Positions 52,890 to 62,722 of a stretch of 64,000 nt of DNA are shown here, piece after piece; position 1 is the first letter of the stretch; each line of letters opens with the position of its first letter. A program made the position numbers and the translations under genes. The stretch covers positions 186,001-250,000 of the forward strand of contig NZ_CP101824.1 of the NCBI RefSeq assembly GCF_024498195.1, given 5' to 3'. A model generated the notes under the pieces. The model worked only from the letters and a program-made list of their open reading frames with translations. It was not told where the DNA came from and searched no databases. The DNA is from Halovivax cerinus (lineage in GTDB: Archaea; Halobacteriota; Halobacteria; Halobacteriales; Natrialbaceae).

Positions 52890-52987
52890 AACAGCGTGGA
52901 CGGAACGGTGTGTCCGTTCGACTCGTGACGGTGGCCGGGTGCCGTCGCTATCGGACGTCCCCGGTGTGGAACTGCCGACCGGAATCC

Positions 52988-52998
52988 AAAAAAAAAAA
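52988..52998 (-). terminator. Oligo-T terminator after subtilase 1
   Basis: Eleven A on the plus strand, T11 on the transcribed minus strand, 31 bp after the stop at 53029. Runs of T without a hairpin are normal archaeal terminators. Confidence 0.7.
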
Positions 52999-53028
52999 CG
53001 GATACTCCCGCGTTCGGTTCGTGCGACG

Positions 53029-54876
53029 TTACTGTCCGAGTTCGTCGACGGACAGCGTGTAGTTACCGCTTCCCGAGTACGCGTCGACCAGCAGGCCGAG
53101 TTCCTCGTCGCCGGAGAGGTCGACCGTGATCTCCTCCTGGCTGTTCGACGAGTACGACGCCTCGTCGTAGTCGTAGGTCGTCGGCGTCCGACCGTCGAGC
53201 GTGAGGTAGAGGTCGAAGTCGGAGTAGGTCGGGCCGGAGAGCGTGACCGTCGCCTGGCACGGGTTGGCCGTGTCGAGCGTGTAGGTGTAGCTCTCGCTGC
53301 CGTTGCCCCACCAGCCGCCGCTCAGGTAGCCCGAGACGGAGTCCGAACTCGTCTCGGCACCGCACTGGCCGCCACCGCCGTCGCCCCCGACGGCGACCGA
53401 CTGTCGCGCCGTGTCCGAGGTGCCGTTGTCGCCCGTGACCGTGAGTTCGACCGTGTACTCGCCCTCCTCGCGGTAGCTATGGGAGGCCGTCTGGCCGGAA
53501 CCGGTCGCCCCGTCGCCGAAGTCCCACTGGTAGCCGCGGATGCGGCCACCCTCGGGCGGCTGAGACGCGCTCCCGTCGAAGCTGACGGTCTCACCTGCCT
53601 CGGGGTCCGAGGGACTGAAACTGAAGCTGGCCGACGGCTGCTCCGGATCACCGCCACCGCCGCCCTCGACGATGTTCGCGGCGTCGACACGACCCGAACC
53701 TTGCTGGTCCGAGGGGAGACCGATGTCGACGGCCGTCTCCTCCAGCAGGTCCCAGAGTTCCTGTACCGACAGGTCGGGGTGGGCGGACTTGCCGAGCGCG
53801 GCGACGCCGGAGGCGACCGGACACGCCATCGACGTCCCCGACATCGTCGTGTACCCGCCGCCGGGGACCGGCGCGAGCACGTCGACGCCCGGCGAGGCGA
53901 CGTTGATCTCCGGGCCATAGTTCGAGAAGTTCGCGATGTTCTCGTTCTCGTCGATCGCGGAGACCGCGACACAGTTGTCGTACGCCGCAGGGTAGCTCAC
54001 CGGCGAGCCGTAGTCGTTGCCCGCGGCCGCGATCGGCAACGTGCCGTTTTCGTACGCGTAGTTGATCGCCTGGCGACCCGTCTGGCTGGCGCCGCCACCA
54101 CCGAGTGACATGTTGACGACGTCCGCCCCCTGGTCTGCGGCCCACTGAATCGCGTCGGCGATGTCTGACATCGAGCCGCTGCCGCCCGACCCGAGGGCGC
54201 GCCCGGAGATGAGCCGACAGTTCGAGATACCCGCGGTCCCGTCGCCGTTGTCGGTCGTCGCGGCCGCACAGCCGCCGACGTGTGTGCCGTGATTCTCCGA
54301 GTTGGTCACCGGCGCCGGATCACTGTCGTTGTCGACGAAGTCGTACCCCTCGGTACCCTGGAAGCGCGCCTGGAGATCGGGGTGCGTGTAGTCGACGCCC
54401 TGGTCGACGACCGCGATGGTGACGTCCATCGATCCCATCTCGGTGTCCCAGGCTGTATCCGCGTTGACCAGCTGTGGCGCGTACTGCGAGCCGAACTGCG
54501 GGTCGTTCGGCTGGGAGAACGCGTGCCAGGTCTCGTTGCGTTCTGCGTACTCGATTCCGGGCTGGCGTTCGAGCCGATCGATGACCGAGTCCATCGCGCT
54601 TGGGCCGTCGTCGGGTACCTTGACCGCCACGTACCCGAGCGTGCTGTTTTCGTGGACGACAGACGCGTCCGACGGGATCGCCGACTCCACCGTTGCACGC
54701 GCGCTCGCGATACCGACGGTGTCGCTCTTCCCGACGAGGATCTCGTCCTCCTTCGGTCCGGGTTCGCGTCCGGGCGTGGCGGAGACGACGCCACCCAACC
54801 CGAGGAACGCACCGGCCGCACCGGCCGCTTCGAGAACTGTTCTCCGACCGACATTGTGGGAGCCATTATCTGACAT
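53029..54876 (-). CDS. Tat-exported subtilase (halolysin-like) 1
   Basis: A 615-aa preproprotein. [20 protein letters not shown] is a twin-arginine signal. An I9-type propeptide (about 45-120) keeps it inactive. In the S8 domain the triad is D158 ([11 protein letters not shown]), H196 (NHGTHVGG) and S349 (GTSMACP), with oxyanion Asn287 (AAAGND). A PKD domain (about 418-505, ending [19 protein letters not shown]) and a C-terminal PPC-like domain (about 505-615, with [12 protein letters not shown]) follow. Transcription ends at an oligo-T run. It is nearly the same as the gene at 55290. Confidence 0.92.
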   Translation of the reverse strand: MSDNGSHNVGRRTVLEAAGAAGAFLGLGGVVSATPGREPGPKEDEILVGKSDTVGIASARATVESAIPSDASVVHENSTLGYVAVKVPDDGPSAMDSVIDRLERQPGIEYAERNETWHAFSQPNDPQFGSQYAPQLVNADTAWDTEMGSMDVTIAVVDQGVDYTHPDLQARFQGTEGYDFVDNDSDPAPVTNSENHGTHVGGCAAATTDNGDGTAGISNCRLISGRALGSGGSGSMSDIADAIQWAADQGADVVNMSLGGGGASQTGRQAINYAYENGTLPIAAAGNDYGSPVSYPAAYDNCVAVSAIDENENIANFSNYGPEINVASPGVDVLAPVPGGGYTTMSGTSMACPVASGVAALGKSAHPDLSVQELWDLLEETAVDIGLPSDQQGSGRVDAANIVEGGGGGDPEQPSASFSFSPSDPEAGETVSFDGSASQPPEGGRIRGYQWDFGDGATGSGQTASHSYREEGEYTVELTVTGDNGTSDTARQSVAVGGDGGGGQCGAETSSDSVSGYLSGGWWGNGSESYTYTLDTANPCQATVTLSGPTYSDFDLYLTLDGRTPTTYDYDEASYSSNSQEEITVDLSGDEELGLLVDAYSGSGNYTLSVDELGQ

Positions 54877-54900
54877 GGCCTTCGACTATATTCACACACC

Positions 54901-54910
54901 GTAATTAAAA
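54901..54910 (-). promoter_or_regulatory. TATA box of subtilase 1
   Basis: Minus strand TTTTAATTAC, about 25-34 nt before ATG 54876, in an AT-rich stretch. The same ATTTTAAT core occurs at the same distance before the other two subtilase genes. Confidence 0.6.
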
Positions 54911-55250
54911 TTTCCGTGAACTCGTCGGCATAGATTATTAATCTCTAAGTAATCATCGATTTACACTTCAGATAGAAAGATCGGCTACGTCTCGTCCGCC
55001 GGTCGGTGAAATGAACGGAACGTGTTTCTCGCTAGAGAACAGCCACTAGTTTATTGTTAATCTTCGCCGAAATTGTCCGGAGCCGTTGGTATCGAACGGA
55101 CGTCACGTCCGACACCGGCCGTCCGATACCCGATATCGGTGATCGATCGGGGAGGAGCGATGCACCTGGGACAATGTGGCGAAAACGGCGACAGGAAGGC
55201 GGTACCGGCTGTCGCTACGGGAGAAGTGATCCGAACCGTTCGGGTGGAAC
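54911..55250. other. Intergenic between subtilases 1 and 2
   Basis: AT-rich near subtilase 1 (54930-54975 and 55045-55065), then GC-rich and without a coding frame of its own. Frames reading into 55290 from the right belong to subtilase 2 in other phases. Confidence 0.4.
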
Positions 55251-55260
55251 AAAAAAAAAA
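55251..55260 (-). terminator. Oligo-T terminator after subtilase 2
   Basis: Ten A on the plus strand (T10 on the minus strand), 30 bp after the stop at 55290. Position and length match the run after subtilase 1. Confidence 0.7.
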
Positions 55261-55289
55261 CGATCGGAGCGCTGTCGCGTGTGTGCCGG

Positions 55290-57131
55290 TTACCGGCCGA
55301 GTTCTTCGACGCTGATCGTGTAATCGCCGCTTCCCGAGTACGCGTCGACCAGCAGGCCGAGTTCCTCGTCGCCGGAGAGGTCGACCGTGATCTCCTCCTG
55401 GCTGTTCGACGAGTACGACGCCTCGTCGTAGTCGTCCGTCGTCGGCGTCCGGCCGTCGAGCGTCAGGTAGAGGTCGAAGTCGCCCGAAGAGGGACCGTCG
55501 AGCGTGGCCGTCGCCTGGCACGGGTTGGTCGTGTCCAGGGTGTAGGTGTAACTGTCGCTATCGTTGCCCCACCAGCCACCGCTCAGGGAGCCGTTCGCCG
55601 AAGCGGAGTTCGATTCGGCGCCACACTGGCCGCCCCCGCCGTCGCCGACGGCGATCGTCTCGGTCGTCGAGTCCGCCCGGCCGTTGTTCGCGGTCACGGT
55701 CAGTTCGACGGTGTAGCTGCCCTCGGAGCCGAAGCTGTGCTGGGCGGTCTCGCCGGAAGCGGTCCGGCCGTCCCCGAAGTCCCACTCGTAGCGACTAATG
55801 TAGCCGCCTTCCGGCGGCTGGGACGCACGCCCGTCGAAGCCGACGGTCTCGCCGACGTCAGGGTTGGACGGGCTTGCGGAGAAGTTGGCCGTCGGCGCAC
55901 CCGGGTCGCCACCGCCACCACCGTCGACGATATTGGCGGCGTCGACGCGGCCCGCACCCTGGTGCTGGCCGGGAAGGCCGATGTCGACGGCCGTCTGCTC
56001 CAGGCGCTCCCAGAGTTGGCCCGCCGAGAGGTTCGGGTGGGCGGACTTGCCGAGCGCGGCGACGCCGGAGGCGACCGGACACGCCATCGAGGTGCCCGAG
56101 AGCCGCTCGTAGCTGCCGCCGGGAACCGGTGCGAGGACGTCGACGCCCGGCGAGGCGACGTTGATCTCCGACCCGCGGTTCGAGAAGCTCGCGAGGTTCT
56201 CGTTCTGGTCGATCGCCGAGACCGCCATACAGTTCTGGTACGCGGCGGGGTACGAGACCGGCCCGCCGTCGTTGCCCGCGGCCGCGATCGGCAACGTGCC
56301 GTTTTGGTACGCGTAGTTGATCGCCTGGCGACCCGTCTGGCTGGCGCCGCCACCACCGAGTGACATGTTGACGATGTCAGCCCCCTGGTCGGCCGACCAC
56401 TGGATCGCATCGGCGATATCGGACATCGAGCCGCCCCCGCTAGCGCCGAGCGCGCGCCCGGAGATGAGCCGACAGTTCGAGATACCCGCCGTTCCCCTGC
56501 CGTTGTCCGTCGTCGCTGCGGCGCAGCCGCCGACGTGCGTGCCGTGATTTTCGGAGTTGTTCACCGGTGCCGGATCGCTGTCGTTGTCGACGAAGTCGTA
56601 CCCCGCGTTACCCTGGAAGCGCGCCTGGAGGTCAGGATGTGAGTAGTCGACGCCCTGGTCGACGACCGCGATGGTGACGTCCATCGATCCCATCTCGGTG
56701 TCCCAGGCGTCGTCCGCGTTGACCAGCTGTGGCGCGTACTGTGAGCCGAATTGCGGGTCGTTCGGCTGGTAGAACGCGTGCCAGGTCTCGTTGCGTTCTG
56801 CGTACTCGATTCCGGGCTGGCGTTCGAGCCGATCGATGACCGAGTCCATCGCGCTCGGGCTGTCGTCGGCCAGCTTCACCGCCATGTACCCGAGCGTGCG
56901 GTTCTCGTGGACGACCGACGCGTCCGATGGAATCGCAGACTCGACGGTCACACGCGCGCTCGCGATCGAGACCGTGTCTTCGGTCCCGACGAGGATCTCG
57001 TCTTCCTTCGGTCCGGGTTCGCGTCCGGGCGTGGCGGAGACGACGCCACCCAACCCGAGGAACGCACCGGTTGCACCAGCTGCTTCGAGGACTGTTCGTC
57101 GACCGAGTTCGTTGGTACCATCTTCCGACAT
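55290..57131 (-). CDS. Tat-exported subtilase (halolysin-like) 2
   Basis: A 613-aa paralogue of the gene at 53029 with the same order: twin-arginine signal ([20 protein letters not shown]), I9 propeptide, S8 domain with D in [12 protein letters not shown] in NHGTHVGG, Asn in AAAGNDGG and S in GTSMACP, PKD domain (ISRYEWDFGDGRTASG) and PPC-like end ([20 protein letters not shown]). The first 120 and last 50 residues are almost identical to copy 1 while the PKD part has diverged, which suggests tandem duplication with gene conversion. Confidence 0.92.
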   Translation of the reverse strand: MSEDGTNELGRRTVLEAAGATGAFLGLGGVVSATPGREPGPKEDEILVGTEDTVSIASARVTVESAIPSDASVVHENRTLGYMAVKLADDSPSAMDSVIDRLERQPGIEYAERNETWHAFYQPNDPQFGSQYAPQLVNADDAWDTEMGSMDVTIAVVDQGVDYSHPDLQARFQGNAGYDFVDNDSDPAPVNNSENHGTHVGGCAAATTDNGRGTAGISNCRLISGRALGASGGGSMSDIADAIQWSADQGADIVNMSLGGGGASQTGRQAINYAYQNGTLPIAAAGNDGGPVSYPAAYQNCMAVSAIDQNENLASFSNRGSEINVASPGVDVLAPVPGGSYERLSGTSMACPVASGVAALGKSAHPNLSAGQLWERLEQTAVDIGLPGQHQGAGRVDAANIVDGGGGGDPGAPTANFSASPSNPDVGETVGFDGRASQPPEGGYISRYEWDFGDGRTASGETAQHSFGSEGSYTVELTVTANNGRADSTTETIAVGDGGGGQCGAESNSASANGSLSGGWWGNDSDSYTYTLDTTNPCQATATLDGPSSGDFDLYLTLDGRTPTTDDYDEASYSSNSQEEITVDLSGDEELGLLVDAYSGSGDYTISVEELGR

Positions 57132-57157
57132 GGTACGTAAAAATCACAGTGCCCGAT

Positions 57158-57166
57158 GATTAAAAT
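57158..57166 (-). promoter_or_regulatory. TATA box of subtilase 2
   Basis: Minus strand ATTTTAATC, about 27-35 nt upstream of ATG 57131, equal to the boxes before subtilases 1 and 3. Confidence 0.6.
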
Positions 57167-57528
57167 CTTCGCAAACTCGTTGAAATTTACTGTCGGTGTC
57201 CTTATTGCTCGTACCAATCACGTTCGGCGATCAGACGGCGGCGGATCGGTATTTACGCGAACCCGTACGAAAATTACAATAACAATTCCGACGAACAGAT
57301 GGTGCGTTTTGTCGTCCGCTGAAACGATGGCCGGTGGCACGGTCGGACGCCGATGGCGGGACCGTGAAGTTGCGGTGAATCGACGAGGCGGACGACCCGG
57401 CGACGAGGGACGAGCGGCTATCGACGAGGCGGACGGACCGACGACGGACAACGATCTGCCCCACCGATTCGTCGGAGTCTCCGAGACGGTGGGGAACACC
57501 TTTTGATCCCGGCCCGCACTGATAGGGC
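57167..57528. other. Divergent intergenic region
   Basis: Between subtilase 2 and the phosphoesterase. AT-rich up to about 57310, GC-rich afterwards. A CGGACGG/ACGACGGAC-rich stretch (57380-57450) has no coding signal. Confidence 0.4.
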
Positions 57529-58893
57529 ATGAGCGAACGGTCGATCGAGGAGGACGGCCTGTCGTCCGACGATCGAGCCTATTACGTCATCAGCGACCTC
57601 CACATCGGCGGCGACGAGCAACTCGGGGAGATCGAGTTCGAGCACGAGCTCGTCGCGTTCCTCGAACGGCTGGCGGCCACCGACGAGCCGGTCGAGCTAC
57701 TCATCAACGGCGACGCGTTCGGTCTCTGGGAGTTCACCGAACTCGACGGCGTCGAGAAGTTCGACAGGCTCGAAGCGACCTATCCAGACCTCTTCGCCCA
57801 GTTGCGAGCGACCGGCGAAGAGATCCCGATCACGCTCCTCCCGGGGAACCACGACCACGAACTGGCAGCGTACGACGAGTACGTCGAGCGCTTCGCGGCG
57901 TACAACGTCGACCTCGTTCAGGACCAGTCCATCACCAGACCAGTCGGCGACGGGGTGATCCACTTCGAACACGGCCACCAGCGCGACCCGAACAACCGGA
58001 TCGACGACTGGGGGAATCCACACGCAAAACCACTCGGCTACCACTACAACGCGGAGGTAACCAGTCGAGCGGGACAGCTCTCCGATCGCGGCCGGTTCGA
58101 CTGGCTCTCGGACGTCCAGGCCGTGACGCCGACGGAGTGGCTGCCCCTGTGGCTCCTCTCGAAGTACGTCTACCGGGAGATGAACCCACTCCTCCGGTAC
58201 GCGCTGGTGCCGTTTCTCTTCCTGTTCAACCTCAGTTCCCTCCTGGCGATACTCGTCGGTCTCGACATGGCGGGCGTCTACGCGGTCCCAATCGACGCCG
58301 TCCGATCGTTCCTCGGCGCGTTCGGCCTGGCCGGAACGGCCGCCTACGGCTTCCTCGCGGCGAACGTGGTCGTCGCCGGACTGGCACTGTTGCTCGCCGT
58401 CCCGCTGTACCTGATCCAGCACGACGTCAAACGAACGATCGATCGGTTCGGGCTCTTCGACGCGGAACTCACCGTCGACGCGGAACGGCCGTACGAAGCA
58501 GCGGCCGAGGAGATCTTCGCCGACAGCCCCGAGACGGCGGTCTTCTGCTACGGCCACACCCATCGCCCCGACAGCAAGCGCGTCGCGGGCGGGCTGCTGG
58601 TCAACACGGGGACGTGGCTCAAACGCCTCCACCGCCTCGATGGCGTTACCGGACTGCTCCCGCCGGTCTTCTATCCGACGTACCAGCTCGCTGCCGTCCG
58701 TATCGCGGCCGAGTCGGACGGCATCGCCGTGTCGTTCGAACCCATCGAGAAGCCGACACCAGCGCCCGACGAACTCACCCTGACCGAACGGCTGCTGACC
58801 CTCGGACGCAAACCGAATCCGACGCTCCCGGACCGGAGAGTCGTCGAATCCACCCGGCGACCCACCCCATCGACGCCGGAGCGAGCCGAGTGA
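57529..58893 (+). CDS. Calcineurin-like metallophosphoesterase with TM segments
   Basis: A 454-aa protein. The metal-binding motifs are in order: YVISDLHIGGDE, LLINGDAFGLWE, LLPGNHDHEL, FEHGHQRDP and YGHTHRPD (near residue 345). Two hydrophobic segments (about 225-245, FLFLFNLSSLLAILVGLDMA; 270-300, YGFLAANVVVAGLALLLAVP) interrupt the domain, so it is membrane-bound. The arrangement resembles UDP-2,3-diacylglucosamine hydrolase-like phosphoesterases; substrate unknown. It is divergent to subtilase 2. Confidence 0.88.
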   Translation: MSERSIEEDGLSSDDRAYYVISDLHIGGDEQLGEIEFEHELVAFLERLAATDEPVELLINGDAFGLWEFTELDGVEKFDRLEATYPDLFAQLRATGEEIPITLLPGNHDHELAAYDEYVERFAAYNVDLVQDQSITRPVGDGVIHFEHGHQRDPNNRIDDWGNPHAKPLGYHYNAEVTSRAGQLSDRGRFDWLSDVQAVTPTEWLPLWLLSKYVYREMNPLLRYALVPFLFLFNLSSLLAILVGLDMAGVYAVPIDAVRSFLGAFGLAGTAAYGFLAANVVVAGLALLLAVPLYLIQHDVKRTIDRFGLFDAELTVDAERPYEAAAEEIFADSPETAVFCYGHTHRPDSKRVAGGLLVNTGTWLKRLHRLDGVTGLLPPVFYPTYQLAAVRIAAESDGIAVSFEPIEKPTPAPDELTLTERLLTLGRKPNPTLPDRRVVESTRRPTPSTPERAE

Positions 58894-58989
58894 AAACGGC
58901 TCGGGCGATCGTGGGGCGATGCGGGTGACTGGAGAGCGGTCGCGCCACGAACGGACGATCGTGTCACGTCACTGGTGAGCGAAGCGCGA

Positions 58990-60375
58990 TCAACACGTCC
59001 CGATCTTCGTCCAGCGCCGGCTCCGCTCGGTCGGTTCCTGCCCCCAGACGAACCAGTCGGCCTCCCAGAGCGCGCCGTCGTGGACGACTCGATCTCCGGG
59101 ATGATACAGCGTCGACGAATCGAACGGGGACGTCCCGGCACACCGCCCGTCGTCACCGAGACGGGCAGCGACGCGACCGGCTCCACCCTTCTCCGGTTCG
59201 AGCCCCACGTCGACGGCGGTCTCGCGGAGCCGTGTCCGCCGTTCAGATGGCGACTCGTCCGGGTGGACCGACGCGTGCAGGGCCGCGACCCCGACCGCAG
59301 CCCCGCAGGCCATCGACGTCCCCGATCGCCGCTCGTACTCGCGGCCGGGCACCGGCGCGAGGACGTCGACGCCGGGTGCGGCGACGTCGATCTCCGGGCC
59401 GTAGTTCGAGAATGATGCGAACTCGTCGTCGGCGTCGACCGCCGAGACCGCCACACAGTTGTCGAACGCTGCGGGGTACGCGACGTCGCCGCCGTCGCCA
59501 CCGGCGGCCGCGATCGGGAGCGCCCCGGCGTCGACGGCGTGATCGATGGCGTCACGAAGCGTCTCGCTCTCTCCACCACCACCGAGCGGGAGTGCGATCA
59601 GGTCGGCACCCTCGTCGGCCGACCACTGAATCGCGTCGGCGATGTCGGAGAGGGTACCGGTCCCGTTCGAATCCAGCGCACGTGCAGAGAGAACCCGGCA
59701 GTTCGAGAGGCCGGCGATCCCCGCACCGTTTCCCGTCGTCGCCGCGGCGATCCCGGCGACGTGGGTCCCGTGGCTCTCCGCGTCGGTCTCGGGACGCGGA
59801 TCGTCGTCCCCGTCGACGAAATCGCGGCCCTCGTCGCCGGAGAATCGGTCGGCGAGGTCGGGGTGCGTGTAGTCGACACCCTGATCGACGACCGCGATCG
59901 TCACGTCCATCGACCCGAGGGTCGTGTCCCAGGCCGCCGGCGCGTCCACCTGCTGCGGGACGGTCTGCTCGTCGAACCGCGGGTCGTCGGGGTCGAACGG
60001 GCGTTCGGCCGACCCGGTCGACGCGTCCAAGGCATACAGTGTCTCGTTCGGTTCGGCGTACGCGATATCGGACCGTCGTTCGAGTCGATCCACGACCGAC
60101 GCCATCGACTGGGGCCCGTCGGCGGAGACGTCGACCGAGACGTACCCGAGTACGTCGTTCTCGTGGACGATCGTCGTCCCGTCCGGCAGCGCCGACTCGA
60201 CGGTCCGGCGAACGGACGCGATCGAGGTTCCGTCGCTCGTCCCGACGAGGAGTTCCGTTCCACCTGGCCCCGGACGGTCAGCCGGCGTCGCCGCGCCGAC
60301 CGCACTCGCACAGAGTCCAGCACCGAGCGTTTGTAAGACCGTTCTGCGACCGATCACCGTATTCATATTGGTCAT
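58990..60375 (-). CDS. Subtilase 3 with altered oxyanion hole and chitin-binding-like tail
   Basis: A 461-aa protein from ATG 60375 (60366 also possible). Twin-arginine signal (GRRTVLQTLGAGLCASAVG), I9-like propeptide and S8 domain. D164 ([11 protein letters not shown]), H202 (SHGTHVAG) and S354 (GTSMACG) are kept. The oxyanion-hole Asn is Gly293 (AAAGGDGG instead of AAAGND), and the Pro after GTSMAC is Gly. Catalysis may therefore be weak or lost. There is no PKD or PPC domain. The last 50 residues (YHPGDRVVHDGALWEADWFV then WTKIGTC) form a CBM5/12-type domain with Cys at both ends. Confidence 0.85.
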   Translation of the reverse strand: MTNMNTVIGRRTVLQTLGAGLCASAVGAATPADRPGPGGTELLVGTSDGTSIASVRRTVESALPDGTTIVHENDVLGYVSVDVSADGPQSMASVVDRLERRSDIAYAEPNETLYALDASTGSAERPFDPDDPRFDEQTVPQQVDAPAAWDTTLGSMDVTIAVVDQGVDYTHPDLADRFSGDEGRDFVDGDDDPRPETDAESHGTHVAGIAAATTGNGAGIAGLSNCRVLSARALDSNGTGTLSDIADAIQWSADEGADLIALPLGGGGESETLRDAIDHAVDAGALPIAAAGGDGGDVAYPAAFDNCVAVSAVDADDEFASFSNYGPEIDVAAPGVDVLAPVPGREYERRSGTSMACGAAVGVAALHASVHPDESPSERRTRLRETAVDVGLEPEKGGAGRVAARLGDDGRCAGTSPFDSSTLYHPGDRVVHDGALWEADWFVWGQEPTERSRRWTKIGTC

Positions 60376-60396
60376 AGTTCTACTTAATTTTTCTCT

Positions 60397-60405
60397 GATT
60401 AAAAT
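60397..60405 (-). promoter_or_regulatory. TATA box of subtilase 3
   Basis: Minus strand ATTTTAATC, 22-30 nt before ATG 60375, identical to the core of the boxes of subtilases 1 and 2. Confidence 0.6.
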
Positions 60406-60558
60406 AGTTTGTGGAGTGTGTCGGGCGTCTACTCCGGCGGGCACCTCACCGTTCGACGGCAGCCGGGCCCGAACCCCGTTCGAATCGATCGATCCCCGGT
60501 CTCGACACGAATCCGGTCACAACACCTACCTATCGTCGGTCTCGAAGGAACGGTATCG

Positions 60559-61416
60559 ATGACCGCCACACCGATTGCGATCTCGGCACTCAGTACGTCG
60601 GCGATCGCTCTCTCGATTATCGACGCCCTCGTCACGGCCCTCAAATTCGCCGTCGCGTTCGGACTCCTCTACGGCATCGGAAAACCGATCGTAACGCGCG
60701 CCGTCCGTGAGAGTCTCACGCGCCGCGGGTACGAACGCGCGATCGTCAGAACCGCGGTCCGCGTCACGAGCGTCGTGGCGGCCGTCGTGGCTGTCGCCCT
60801 GGCGGCGACGGTCGCCGGGTTCGGCGTCGTGCTTTCGGCGTTCGCGATCCTGGGCGGCGCGCTGGCGCTGGCGATCGGCTTCGCCACGCAGGACCTGATC
60901 GCCAACTTCGTCGCCGGCATCTTCATCTTACAGGACAAGCCGTTCACCGTCGGCGACTGGATCAAGTGGGACGACGAGGGCGGCATCGTTCGCGACATCG
61001 ACCTCCGGGTGACGAAGGTCGAGACGTTCGACAACGAACTCGTCACCGTCCCGAACGCAGACCTCGCGAACGCCGCCGTGACGAACCCGACCGCGAACGA
61101 ACGGGTCCGCGTCGGCTACGACTTCGGCATCGGGTACGGCGACGACATCGACCGCGCCAGAGCGTGCATCCTCGAGGCGGCACGGACGGTCGACGGCGTC
61201 CTCGACGAACCCAAACCGGCGGCACCGGTCACCGAATTGGGCGACTCGGCGGTCGTCCTCACCGGTCGCGTCTGGATCGATCCCGACGAAGACAGCCCGA
61301 AGGCCACAGAGTTCGCGTTCGTCGAGGCGGTCAAGAAGCGTTTCGACGAGGAAGACGAGATCGACTTCCCGTACCCCACTACCGAACTCACGGGCGAAGT
61401 CGCCGTCGCGGAGTGA
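60559..61416 (+). CDS. MscS-type mechanosensitive channel
   Basis: A 285-aa protein from ATG 60559. Three TM helices, the last Gly/Ala-rich (SAFAILGGALALAIGFATQD then LIANFVAGIFILQDKPFTVG), are the MscS pore signature. A beta domain (DIDLRVTKVETFDNELVTVP) and an alpha/beta C-terminal cage follow. It releases solutes on osmotic downshock. Other GTG starts lie upstream but give non-family sequence. Confidence 0.92.
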   Translation: MTATPIAISALSTSAIALSIIDALVTALKFAVAFGLLYGIGKPIVTRAVRESLTRRGYERAIVRTAVRVTSVVAAVVAVALAATVAGFGVVLSAFAILGGALALAIGFATQDLIANFVAGIFILQDKPFTVGDWIKWDDEGGIVRDIDLRVTKVETFDNELVTVPNADLANAAVTNPTANERVRVGYDFGIGYGDDIDRARACILEAARTVDGVLDEPKPAAPVTELGDSAVVLTGRVWIDPDEDSPKATEFAFVEAVKKRFDEEDEIDFPYPTTELTGEVAVAE

Positions 61417-61531
61417 GGCGGGCGGCTTCGACAACACGTTGATGGCTCACTGCGACGCCGCGACCGCACTATTGGAAATATTGGAAAGGGGGTGGAAACA
61501 GTTACAATCGTCCCGCCCAAATCAATACTCG

Positions 61532-62065
61532 ATGTCGCCACCGTCACCCGACGTCTGGGCGAACGATACCGACGGCGAAGAGAGAGTACGGACCGTCGCT
61601 TCGGCCCTCTCGAAGCCCCGAAGTGCAGTTTGGGTTGCCGAGCAATCCGACGTCACGTACAAGACGGCCCAGAAGTACCTCGAGAAAGGCGTCGAAGACG
61701 GCAGGCTCGAGACGATCGAACACGATCGAACGACGCTGTACGTTCCGGATCCCCGGGAACAGTATCTGGATGAAATCGCGACGCTCGTCGACGAGCACTC
61801 GAAGGACGAACTCACGAGGGAGTTGTCTGCGATGAGCGAGCGAATCGAATCGTGGCAGGAACGGTACGACGTTATGGAACCGGATGCGCTTCGGACGACC
61901 ATAGACGAGTCGCTCACGGTGGACGAACGGAGGGAACGCGAACGTGTCGTCGAAGACTGGACGTACGTACAGGAGATGCGTACCCTCGTTCGACACGCGA
62001 TACGACTGTACGACGACCTCGCGAGAGTGCAGCGATCGTCAGCTTCGTCGATTGCAGATGCGTAG
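61532..62065 (+). CDS. wHTH transcription regulator (DUF7342-like)
   Basis: A 177-aa protein. The winged helix is at about 20-70: SAVWVAEQSDVTYKTAQKYL then EKGVEDGRLETIEHDRTTLY. A coiled, charged helical part follows (REQYLDEIATLVDEHSKDEL). From memory this fits the haloarchaeal DUF7342 family. It is 57 bp upstream of an unknown gene on the same strand, a probable operon. Confidence 0.75.
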   Translation: MSPPSPDVWANDTDGEERVRTVASALSKPRSAVWVAEQSDVTYKTAQKYLEKGVEDGRLETIEHDRTTLYVPDPREQYLDEIATLVDEHSKDELTRELSAMSERIESWQERYDVMEPDALRTTIDESLTVDERRERERVVEDWTYVQEMRTLVRHAIRLYDDLARVQRSSASSIADA

Positions 62066-62122
62066 CCCCGAACGGGTGGCGTGGCGAGGGTCGATAGGGT
62101 CGAACGGGATCCACCAACGACT

Positions 62123-62683
62123 ATGAGTCGGGACACCGGCGACCGAGGACGTACGGGAGAGCGTATTTCGTTCGATGGGGGACAGTCACGAACGCGGAAG
62201 ACGATTCTCGCGCAGGTAAACGAACGGCTCAAACGCGAACCCGGGGTCGAGTATACACGCTTCGTCCCCGGACGGATCGCGCCGACGTCCGTCGTTGCAG
62301 CGATCGAGCCGACCCCGTTCCTGGGCGAGACGTATCCGGCGCCACACGCAACACTGGAGGTCTGGTGGGCACCGAAATCGACCGGTCGAGATCACGCCAT
62401 GATACAGTGGTACGAAACGCTCGACGAGGCACACCCGTCGACCGATAGTGACGTTGATCCGACAATTACGTCTCACTACACGCTTGCCTGTGGCTGGCAC
62501 CAGGACGATCATCACGACGAACTCGGCCCGGCACACTTCCAGGAGGAGTACCCGGACGGCAGAACGAAACGATACGGCATCCAGTTCGACGACGTGACGC
62601 CACTCTGGATAGTAAGTCGCTGCCTGGCGGAACTTCCGGACAGGCTGGCGAGGTTCCGTAATCGACTCGCGTCCGAGGGGTAG
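62123..62683 (+). CDS. Unknown protein paired with the wHTH gene
   Basis: A 186-aa acidic soluble protein: GRISFD-like start, LAQVNERLKREPGVEYTRFV, APHATLEVWWAPKSTGRDHA and SHYTLACGWHQDDHHDELGP, with several His/Trp residues (WHQDDHH) that could bind metal. A compact alpha/beta fold of about 110-130 residues is likely. The wHTH gene before it could be its regulator or antitoxin; no toxin family is recognised. Confidence 0.6.
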   Translation: MSRDTGDRGRTGERISFDGGQSRTRKTILAQVNERLKREPGVEYTRFVPGRIAPTSVVAAIEPTPFLGETYPAPHATLEVWWAPKSTGRDHAMIQWYETLDEAHPSTDSDVDPTITSHYTLACGWHQDDHHDELGPAHFQEEYPDGRTKRYGIQFDDVTPLWIVSRCLAELPDRLARFRNRLASEG

Positions 62684-62722
62684 GTGAGCCTCACCGTCGA
62701 CACTCCCGCTCTGCGTCCCCAC

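Noticed and set aside
55281-56363. Long plus-strand frames over the subtilase genes, similar between 52939-54108 and 55281-56363
   Set aside because: They resemble each other only because the subtilases on the other strand are duplicates; they have no family features.
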